This document shows, one piece after another, positions 1 through 4,601 of a stretch of 13,444 bases of DNA. A model generated the notes under the pieces. The model ran no database searches. It was not told the DNA's origin and worked only from the letters and a program-made list of their open reading frames with translations. Source of the stretch: JAVBLF01 sp031553675 (lineage in GTDB: Bacteria; Bacillota; Clostridia; Christensenellales; CALWSW01); assembly GCA_031553675.1 (NCBI GenBank), contig JAVBLF010000042.1, forward strand, positions 1-13,444, read 5' to 3'. Position 1 is the stretch's first letter. The number at the start of each line of letters is the position of its first letter. Made by a program: the position numbers and the translations under genes.

Positions 1-233
1 AGAAGAAAGCCTATGTTGAGGTACGCGTGAACTTCTCTCTTGAGGGCGCTATGCGCCCACTTGCCATCACCTGGGAGGATGGGCGCGAATACGAAATTGA
101 CGATGTCCTGCAAGTAAAGCCCAAGGCTTCGACGAAGGCCGGCGGCATAGGGATAGGCTTCGAATGCATGATTATGGGGCAGAGAAAGTGGCTTTACTTC
201 GAAGATCCGCGCTGGTTCATGGAGAGGAAGTAG
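1..233 (+). CDS. Conserved small hypothetical protein, 5' end cut by the window
   Basis: The reading frame is open from the first base to a TAG at 231-233, giving about 77 residues that start at or just before the window edge. It reads KKAYVEVRV, then an acidic 'WEDGREYEIDDVL' stretch, a basic 'KASTKAGG' stretch, and a 'WLYFEDPRWF' end. From memory this matches a family of roughly 75-80-residue proteins of Clostridia that begin MKK-(V/A)-Y-V-(E/D)-V and contain 'PLSITWEDGR..EIDRVLD', 'SLKAGG' and 'ED.RWFVE'; their function is unknown to me. A GTG at 27 preceded by GAGG could be called as the start, but the conserved KKAYVEV segment lies upstream, so I favour a start outside the window. It converges on the tRNA unit, and the hairpin at 308-343 could end it too. 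No catalytic motif is visible. Confidence 0.65.
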   Translation, partial: KKAYVEVRVNFSLEGAMRPLAITWEDGREYEIDDVLQVKPKASTKAGGIGIGFECMIMGQRKWLYFEDPRWFMERK

Positions 234-257
234 CAGTGATGAACCATGCCAATAATG

Positions 258-279
258 TTTAGTCAAAATTTAGTCAAAA
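258..279. repeat. Perfect 11-bp tandem repeat (two copies)
   Basis: TTTAGTCAAAA occurs twice, head to tail, at 258-268 and 269-279. It lies in the AT-rich gap between the small protein and the tRNA terminator. No role can be shown; it could be a protein-binding site or a slippage product. Confidence 0.6.
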
Positions 280-298
280 GTGCTATGAGAGCGACAGC

Positions 299-343
299 AA
301 ATAAAATGAAGAACCCCACAGCCCAATAGCTGCGGGGTTCTTC
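299..343 (-). terminator. Rho-independent terminator of the tRNA unit, probably bidirectional
   Basis: Bases 308-322 pair with 329-343 (15 bp with a single G-T type mismatch) around a six-base loop. On the minus strand the stem is followed by a T-rich run (ATTTTATTT) and begins directly after the CCA end of tRNA-Lys. Read on the plus strand the stem is followed by TTCTT, so it may also end the convergent small gene. Confidence 0.85.
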
Positions 344-344
344 T

Positions 345-420
345 TGGTGGGCGATCAGGGGCTCGAACCCTGGACACCCTGATTAAGAGTCAGGTGCTCT
401 ACCAACTGAGCTAATCGCCC
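345..420 (-). tRNA. tRNA-Lys (anticodon CTT)
   Basis: The reverse complement folds as a full cloverleaf of 76 nt. The acceptor arm GGGCGAT pairs with ATCGCCC, the D arm is TAGCTCAGTTGGTAGAGC, and the anticodon stem CTGAC/GTCAG encloses a loop with CTT. The T arm carries GGTTCGAGCCC, the discriminator base is A, and CCA is encoded at 347-345. It is the second gene of a two-tRNA unit with tRNA-Gly and sits directly before the terminator. Confidence 0.97.
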
Positions 421-444
421 ACATCACCGAGGGGGTGACATGGT

Positions 445-468
445 GAAAGCACAGGCAACTGTGCTTTC
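445..468 (-). other. Perfect hairpin between the two tRNAs
   Basis: GAAAGCACAG at 445-454 pairs perfectly with 459-468 around a four-base loop. No T-run follows on the minus strand, so it is unlikely to terminate. In a tRNA-Gly to tRNA-Lys precursor it would form a stable spacer stem, which could be a nuclease processing site or a 3'-end protector. That role is inference. Confidence 0.6.
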
Positions 469-471
469 AAA

Positions 472-547
472 TGGAGCGGAAGACGGGGCTCGAACCCGCT
501 ACCTCCGCCTTGGCAAGGCGGCGCTCTACCAAATGAGCTACTCCCGC
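472..547 (-). tRNA. tRNA-Gly (anticodon GCC)
   Basis: The reverse complement gives a 76-nt cloverleaf. The acceptor GCGGGAG pairs with CTTCCGC (one G-T wobble), the D arm is TAGCTCATTTGGTAGAGC, and the anticodon stem CGCCT/AGGCG surrounds a TGCCA-type loop with GCC. The T arm contains GGTTCGAGCCC and CCA is encoded at 474-472. It is first in the unit, about 30 nt downstream of the predicted transcription start. Confidence 0.97.
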
Positions 548-583
548 AAGCGTGTCCACCGTTCTTGGGACGCGTGCTTTATT

Positions 584-612
584 ATAATACCAACACGCCC
601 ATTGGCTGTCAA
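584..612 (-). promoter_or_regulatory. Sigma-A promoter of the tRNA unit
   Basis: On the minus strand a perfect TTGACA (612-607) is separated by 17 bases from TATTAT (589-584). Transcription would start near 577, about 30 nt before tRNA-Gly. The leader between them can form an imperfect hairpin (AAGCACGCGTCC with GGACACGCTT, 551-580). Confidence 0.85.
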
Positions 613-682
613 GCGTTTTTCGCACACTTTTCGCAATTTTCGTTCGGCGCACAATCGCGGTGTGTAAAGGGTGGTGAAACGG

Positions 683-696
683 AATTGGATCCAATT
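683..696. promoter_or_regulatory. 14-bp perfect palindrome, possible operator
   Basis: AATTGGATCCAATT is a perfect palindrome. It lies about 30 bp upstream of the first plausible start codon of the lipoprotein locus and about 70 bp upstream of the tRNA promoter. Its position suits an operator for the plus-strand gene, but no clear -10/-35 pair was found with it, so function is unproven. Confidence 0.3.
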
Positions 697-724
697 ATTT
701 CAGCTATCGAGACAGGGGAGGCAC

Positions 725-790
725 ATGGTAGAATCGTCACAGACGGGGAAGATAGCAAGAGGTACCGATGACGCGACAGGTGATCGGTGA
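725..790 (+). CDS. Possible 21-residue leader ORF overlapping the lipoprotein start
   Basis: An ATG at 725 is preceded by GGGGAGG (715-721), the best ribosome binding site in this stretch although only 3-4 bases away. It opens a 21-codon frame (MVESSQTGKIARGTDD...) that ends in a TGA at 788-790. That stop overlaps the GTG at 787 as GTGA, a typical arrangement for translational coupling. The peptide has no recognisable feature and is mainly hydrophilic. It could be a coupling leader or chance. Confidence 0.25.
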   Translation: MVESSQTGKIARGTDDATGDR

Positions 791-1467
791 GGGAAAAAAG
801 TTTGGGGGCAAAGACATTGTCGATTCACAACAGAACCGAAAAACGGGTGGCGCGGGGGATGGCGCTCACAGTACTCATGTTTGCGGTCGTGTCGCTGTCG
901 TCCTGCAAGGGCGAGGACGACAAAAGGGGTGCCGTTCCGATCGACACGGTGATCGCGGCCGAGCAGACACCTATCGCCACACAAGAATCTGCGCCCACAC
1001 TGCCGCCTTTGCCGGAAGCGGTGGTTGCTCCGGGCGAGATCGCGGCGTACACGGAAAGCCCGATCGAGAGTGAAAGCGCCCAAGCCAGCCCTGATGGGGT
1101 GACAAGAGTGGCGGAAAGCTCCAACGCCCTGGGCGTGCTGCCAGAGATCGGCGACACGCTCACACCGCAAAGCACGTCGACCCCAAGCAACACGGCAGAT
1201 GCCTTGCCGCAAACCGAAGCGAACGCAAATCGATCGGATGCGATCGCGCAGGAGAAGCCCGAATCTCTTGAATCGGAAGCGCTTCAGCGACAAGAGAGCT
1301 ATGCTTTGGACAGCCCGCCCCAGCCGGAAGCGTATGGCGACGGCAATCTGGCATTGCCCCAAAATGCGAACACAGCCGATCCGCGCATTGCAACGATAAT
1401 AGCATCGGCTTTGACGAGCTTGGGCATACTGGGCGTCGTCGCAAAGTTCCGCGCCCACAAAAAATAG
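787..1467 (+). CDS. Putative lipoprotein with low-complexity linker and C-terminal membrane anchor
   Basis: This 226-residue protein is not a family I recognise. A basic N-terminus (RTEKRVARG) is followed by a hydrophobic stretch at 25-37 and a lipobox LSSC with Cys40, which suggests export and lipidation. Residues 50-198 are rich in Pro, Ser, Thr, Ala and Glu and look disordered. Residues 200-219 form a second hydrophobic helix followed by a basic tail (KFRAHKK), so both ends may sit in the membrane; no LPxTG motif precedes the tail. The start is uncertain. GTG 787 overlaps the stop of an upstream mini-ORF. TTG 802 has GAGGG eight bases upstream, TTG 817 has GGGGG upstream and gives a shorter signal peptide, and ATG 859 is also in frame. 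A strong terminator follows 13 bases after the stop. Confidence 0.7.
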   Translation: MREKSLGAKTLSIHNRTEKRVARGMALTVLMFAVVSLSSCKGEDDKRGAVPIDTVIAAEQTPIATQESAPTLPPLPEAVVAPGEIAAYTESPIESESAQASPDGVTRVAESSNALGVLPEIGDTLTPQSTSTPSNTADALPQTEANANRSDAIAQEKPESLESEALQRQESYALDSPPQPEAYGDGNLALPQNANTADPRIATIIASALTSLGILGVVAKFRAHKK

Positions 1468-1480
1468 GAATCTACATCAC

Positions 1481-1516
1481 AAAACGCCCGCTGCCGTTCC
1501 GGTGGCGGGCGTTTTT
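1481..1516 (+). terminator. Bidirectional rho-independent terminator between convergent genes
   Basis: CGCCCGCTGCC pairs with GGTGGCGGGCG (two G-T wobbles) around a five-base loop. The stem is flanked by AAAA on the left and TTTTT on the right, so it can end the plus-strand lipoprotein gene and, read in reverse, the convergent hydrolase gene. Confidence 0.9.
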
Positions 1517-1605
1517 CGGTGCGAATGAACGCCACTGATTTTGATATGCAGAACCGATATCACCGAGGCAAAGCGCGCACGTAGCGACTGTCTTCCAATT
1601 AAATG

Positions 1606-2415
1606 TCAGCCACGCAAGAAGGAAAGAAGCTGTGTACTGAGACGCACATGGTCTTCCAAGAGGATGCTGTGGCCGATCTGCTGGAAGGCGAAGAGTTGCG
1701 CGTTGGGGATGCCCGCTTCGAGCGCGAGCGCGAGTTCAAATGGGCAGATGCGGTCGGTGCGTCCGTGGAAGATGCCGCACGGCACGCGAACGGCACTCAT
1801 GTCGGGGCGCAGGTCTTCGTCTCGCAAGGATTGCCCCGCCTTGATCGTCCCGATGGCACTGGCGTCGTTGCAGATGCTTTGCGTCCATTCACGCATGGCA
1901 GAGCTCGCGCGGTTAGTGAAAAAGCTGCGACCAAATTCGGCGTTCATGCGGGGGCGATCGTTCGCGGCGAGGTCGAGAAGCGCATCGACTTGCGATGTGC
2001 TCAAGCCGTGCGGGAAGTCGTTGCTGCGGGTAAAGCTGGGTGCGGCGGCCGAAACGAGCGCCAGACGCGCGACCTGCCAGCCTTGAAACAAGCGCATGTA
2101 ACGCAGCGCAATGGCGCCACCCATCGAAAAGCCGAGCAGCGTCACGCCCTCGAGCCGAAGGGCTTTGATCACGGTGCCGACGTCTGCCGCCATGTCGTCG
2201 TAGCGATAGCCATCCCAGGGCGCGTCCGAACCGCCAAAGCCGCGCAAATCCATCAACACGATCCGGCAGTCTGACTTCGCCAAATCCATCGACAAGGATT
2301 CGAATATGCGCATGTCGAGCGGCCATCCGTGCAGCATCAACAACGCAGGTTGGCCTGTGGGATTGACGTCCCAGACGCGAATTTTGTTTTGTGCGGCACC
2401 GTTGATGTAGAACAT
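1606..2415 (-). CDS. Alpha/beta hydrolase
   Basis: This 269-residue single-domain protein has the features of the alpha/beta-hydrolase fold (lactonase, haloperoxidase or esterase type). It has the oxyanion-side motif HGW at 29-31, the nucleophile elbow GFSMGG with Ser97, an acid residue in GRTD (Asp221), and the catalytic His249 in GHSILLED. The 'DLRGFGGSD' motif at 57-64 is also characteristic. No signal peptide is seen, so it is probably cytoplasmic. The start is set at ATG 2415 because a strong GAGGAGGAA lies seven bases upstream and homology-like sequence begins there; the frame stays open further upstream to 2523 without a better site. The substrate cannot be told from sequence. It is divergent from the secreted protein gene at 2617 and monocistronic. 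Confidence 0.93.
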   Translation of the reverse strand: MFYINGAAQNKIRVWDVNPTGQPALLMLHGWPLDMRIFESLSMDLAKSDCRIVLMDLRGFGGSDAPWDGYRYDDMAADVGTVIKALRLEGVTLLGFSMGGAIALRYMRLFQGWQVARLALVSAAAPSFTRSNDFPHGLSTSQVDALLDLAANDRPRMNAEFGRSFFTNRASSAMREWTQSICNDASAIGTIKAGQSLRDEDLRPDMSAVRVPCGIFHGRTDRICPFELALALEAGIPNAQLFAFQQIGHSILLEDHVRLSTQLLSFLRG

Positions 2416-2527
2416 GGCACTTCCTCCTCGCATGACCGTGCGCCGGGCGCTTGTGTCTGTCATACAGTATGTAGCAAAGGCGTGGAAGATGACCCGGTGA
2501 ATGGATGGAAAACCATTCAACATATGG

Positions 2528-2533
2528 TATACT
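2528..2533 (+). promoter_or_regulatory. Possible -10 element of the secreted-protein gene
   Basis: TATACT at 2528-2533 lies 83 bases before the ATG at 2617, in the 201-base gap between the divergent genes. A weak -35 (TGGAAA) lies 16 bases upstream. The same gap holds an 11-base palindrome (CATACAGTATG, 2461-2471) that could be an operator for the hydrolase. No other gene is seen in the gap. Confidence 0.35.
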
Positions 2534-2616
2534 CAAAGATATCGAACCATATCATCGGCCCGAGGCGTTTCGCTTGCGCAAGCCGATGAATCGAAACGGT
2601 TGAAAGGAGAATTCAG

Positions 2617-3450
2617 ATGCACAAAAACCATGCGAAAGGCATCGCACTGCTCGCGCTCGCGTCGCTCGTCATCGCCACGCTGCCAGCTTCGGCGGCTTCG
2701 CCCAAGCGCATTGACCTCGCCGCGAAGCAATACGACCTCGACGGCGACGGCAAAACGGACGATATTGCCATCCACATGCTCGAAGCCGAGGCGGGTAGCG
2801 CGATCTACAACTGCGAAGTCGCGGTCAACGGCTTGACGACGACGCTCGAGTTGGCCGTTCCCGAGGGCAAGATCAACGTCATCGACATCGACAAAAACGA
2901 CAAACGCAAGGAGATCGCGCTGTCGGAGCGCGGTTACAGCGACGACGGTAAAACCTTTTTTGTCGGCTTCGACGGGAAGAGGGTCTACCGCATCGGCGAA
3001 GTCGAGGGCATGACAGGCAAGACCGACGCCAAGCTCAGCAAAGACAGCTACTACTACGCCGGCGGCGATGGCAAGGTCGTCGCGCCGATGCGGGCGTCGT
3101 TGCTGCAAACTTGGTCGCTGCGCAAAGGGTTTGCGCTTTCGAAATCCGGCAACGCCAACGCGCCGTATACGCTCAAGGCCGTCAAAGAGAGCGTTTACAC
3201 CTCCACGTCACAGAACACCGTCAAGGTCGCCAAACCGCTCAAGGCCTACGACAGCATGAGCGCGAACGGCAAAACGCGCACGATCGCCAAGGGAGCCGCG
3301 CTCACGTTGACCGGCAGCGACGACATCAAGTGGGTGCGTTTCCAAGAATCGTCCGGCAAGGTCGGCTATCTCTTGATGACGGATTTCCACACGATCCACG
3401 GGCAGGGAAGCGCCACGAACTTCCTGAACGGCCTGCGAATGGCTGACTGA
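2617..3450 (+). CDS. Secreted protein with FG-GAP/VCBS-like calcium-binding loops
   Basis: The 277-residue protein starts at ATG 2617, preceded by AAAGGAGA. A Sec signal peptide is clear: basic start, hydrophobic core at 9-22, and PASA before a likely cleavage near residue 26. Two acidic loops, YDLDGDGKTDDIAI (39-52) and DIDKNDKRKEIAL (90-102), match the Asp-rich calcium loops of FG-GAP/VCBS propeller-type repeats. Residues 205-260 form a basic and Gly/Ser-rich stretch with 'KWVRFQ' and 'GKVGYLL', which looks like a small SH3-like beta domain. It is therefore probably an exported or wall-associated protein. There is no LPxTG or membrane anchor. No enzyme motif is visible and its partner is unknown. 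It is monocistronic and has its own terminator. Confidence 0.88.
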   Translation: MHKNHAKGIALLALASLVIATLPASAASPKRIDLAAKQYDLDGDGKTDDIAIHMLEAEAGSAIYNCEVAVNGLTTTLELAVPEGKINVIDIDKNDKRKEIALSERGYSDDGKTFFVGFDGKRVYRIGEVEGMTGKTDAKLSKDSYYYAGGDGKVVAPMRASLLQTWSLRKGFALSKSGNANAPYTLKAVKESVYTSTSQNTVKVAKPLKAYDSMSANGKTRTIAKGAALTLTGSDDIKWVRFQESSGKVGYLLMTDFHTIHGQGSATNFLNGLRMAD

Positions 3451-3460
3451 GCCTGCGATC

Positions 3461-3496
3461 AAAAAACGTGGCCGGATTGCGGCCACGTTTTGATCT
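3461..3496 (+). terminator. Bidirectional rho-independent terminator
   Basis: AAAACGTGGCCG (3463-3474) pairs with CGGCCACGTTTT (3480-3491) around a five-base loop, and flanking GATC copies can extend the stem. A-runs on the left and T's on the right suit termination in both directions, for the secreted protein gene (stop 3450) and the convergent membrane protein gene (stop 3510). Confidence 0.85.
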
Positions 3497-3509
3497 TCCG
3501 AAACAGACT

Positions 3510-4052
3510 TTAATTCGGGCAGGTGCTGAGCGAAAGGGTCAGCCCAAGGAGTGCCGCGGCCGCCGCAATCGCGGAACAGACGACGGCGAGCGGGAAAAAG
3601 GGCAGCAGGACGGAAAACGCGAACGACGCGATCGTCGCGAACAGGTAAACCGTCTGGCATATGGGGAGTTGAGCGCGAAGCGATGTGCTTTGCGGCGCGA
3701 GGGTCGCGCCCAAGCCTTCAAAAACGTAGACCATGAGCATCAAGTGCAGCGCGATGCTCTGGGCTGCGAAAAACGAGGGCAACGAAGAACGGAAGGCATA
3801 ACGCGCGAGCATCTCGAAAAGGCCACAAAGCAGCAACGGCGCGGCGATGATGCGGGCGCGCGCAAAGCCCCTGTCGAAGGGGGCCAAAGACATCAGCGCA
3901 ATGATCAGAAGGACGGTTCCGCAAACGTCCGCCGCGATCGCCCAGGGAAAGAGGCGAATGTCCAAGACGTGGAGCAGTCTCCCTGCGATCAGCATGACGA
4001 GCAGATTCCGCCGGGGCAAAACGTTCGAACACACAACGGGGCTCAAATCCAT
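3510..4052 (-). CDS. Small polytopic membrane protein of unknown function
   Basis: This 180-residue protein is very hydrophobic. Membrane segments are likely near residues 36-56, 66-84, 95-118, 132-150 and 152-175, with a short basic N-terminal region (PRRN, GRLLH). No family motif was recognised. The start is ATG 4052, preceded at six bases by GGGGAGG; upstream in-frame sequence to 4481 is Arg- and Pro-rich with no ribosome binding site and looks non-coding. A promoter with an extended -10 element lies about 60 bases upstream. Convergent with the secreted protein gene and not in an operon. Confidence 0.75.
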   Translation of the reverse strand: MDLSPVVCSNVLPRRNLLVMLIAGRLLHVLDIRLFPWAIAADVCGTVLLIIALMSLAPFDRGFARARIIAAPLLLCGLFEMLARYAFRSSLPSFFAAQSIALHLMLMVYVFEGLGATLAPQSTSLRAQLPICQTVYLFATIASFAFSVLLPFFPLAVVCSAIAAAAALLGLTLSLSTCPN

Positions 4053-4113
4053 AGCGAACCTCCCCAAAATGAAATAATTCCATATCGCAAAAACGTGATT
4101 TTCGGGACAATTC

Positions 4114-4144
4114 AGTATAACACAAATGGAAAGAAGCGCGCTTC
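4114..4144 (-). promoter_or_regulatory. Extended -10 promoter with palindrome at the -35 region
   Basis: On the minus strand TGTTATACT (extended -10 TGn plus TATACT, hexamer 4119-4114) lies about 62 bases upstream of ATG 4052. There is no good -35 hexamer. Instead a perfect 12-base palindrome, GAAGCGCGCTTC (4133-4144), covers the -35 position and could bind a regulator. Confidence 0.5.
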
Positions 4145-4242
4145 GAAAAATGGAAAAAGGGCGGCTATTCGACGAAATCGACCGTTTCCGTCGCCGCGCG
4201 CCCCATATTCGACCCGTCGAAAAATAGGGTTGATGCAAAAGC

Positions 4243-4272
4243 GAACCCCCCGGTTGTGCCGGAGGGTTCTTT
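4243..4272 (-). terminator. Terminator-like hairpin
   Basis: GAACCCCCCGG (4243-4253) pairs with CCGGAGGGTTC (4259-4269), with one mismatch, around a five-base loop. On the minus strand it is followed by GCTTTTG and on the plus strand by TTTG, so neither T-run is perfect. The nearest gene that could use it is the RCC1 protein gene, whose stop is about 330 bases upstream on the minus strand. Confidence 0.55.
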
Positions 4273-4425
4273 GTGGAGGAAGAAATGGCGTGAATTCGTG
4301 TCTCGTTTGTGATGCGAAAAAGAAGGCGGGCGAAACGCGGCACCACAGACCTGGTGGGGTATGGGGTGATGGTTGGCAGCCTGCGTTTCCACGCTCCGAT
4401 CCGCCAAACTGGGAGCTGTTGACCT

Positions 4426-4589
4426 GACAGCGTGGGTTTTCGCGGGACGCGTTGCGACATCGAAAACCCAATATCAACCACGCTGTCAAGAGATGAGGGC
4501 TGGCTGCGCGCCAGTTCCTGCGGGTGGTTCCGGCGCGCAGTATCGGCGGGTTTACGGCTTCCGGAGTCCTGTCGCAGACGACGTAAACC
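4426..4589. repeat. Cluster of three inverted repeats, possible structured RNA
   Basis: Three stems lie in a row. In the first, GACAGCGTGG (4426-4435) pairs with 4478-4487 and GTTTTCG (4436-4442) with 4461-4467, giving a 17-bp stem broken only by a ten-base bulge. In the second, CTGCGCGCC (4504-4512) pairs with 4532-4540. In the third, GGTTTACG (4549-4556) pairs with 4582-4589. None is followed by a T-run. Either strand could carry the fold; on the minus strand it would be the RCC1 transcript's 3' end. Confidence 0.5.
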
Positions 4590-4601
4590 TTGGAAGAGGA
4601 C

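Larger units (their letters stand above)
4145..4601. other. Long stretch without a gene
   Basis: With the membrane protein's leader and promoter, 4053-4601 carries no convincing gene: short frames on both strands lack ribosome binding sites and have unstructured Arg/Pro-rich translations. It holds an inverted repeat TTCGAC-CC-GTCGAA (4208-4221), a terminator-like hairpin (4243-4269) and three further inverted repeats (4426-4589). As the RCC1 gene ends at 4602 on the minus strand, most of the stretch may be its 3' untranslated region. No match to the core motifs of SRP RNA, tmRNA, RNase P RNA or 6S RNA was noticed by eye. Confidence 0.5.

Noticed and set aside
345..547. tRNA 3' ends as attachment sites of an integrated element
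   Set aside because: No integrase gene, no duplicated tRNA tail and no mobile-element genes are visible in the window.
700..1458. Minus-strand frame of 252 codons opposite the lipoprotein gene
   Set aside because: Arg- and Cys-rich with no recognisable domain, while the plus-strand frame has an export signal, membrane helix and terminator. The lipoprotein is itself unrecognised, so this is a judgement rather than a proof.
3468..4427. Open frame of 319 codons on the plus strand opposite the small membrane protein
   Set aside because: Extremely rich in Arg, Lys, Gln and Glu with no motif or ribosome site; the minus strand has a proper start, membrane segments and a promoter.
4463..4492. TTGACA on the minus strand within the 4426-4487 hairpin as a -35 element
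   Set aside because: No acceptable -10 lies 16-18 bases downstream, and the TTGACA is part of the stem.
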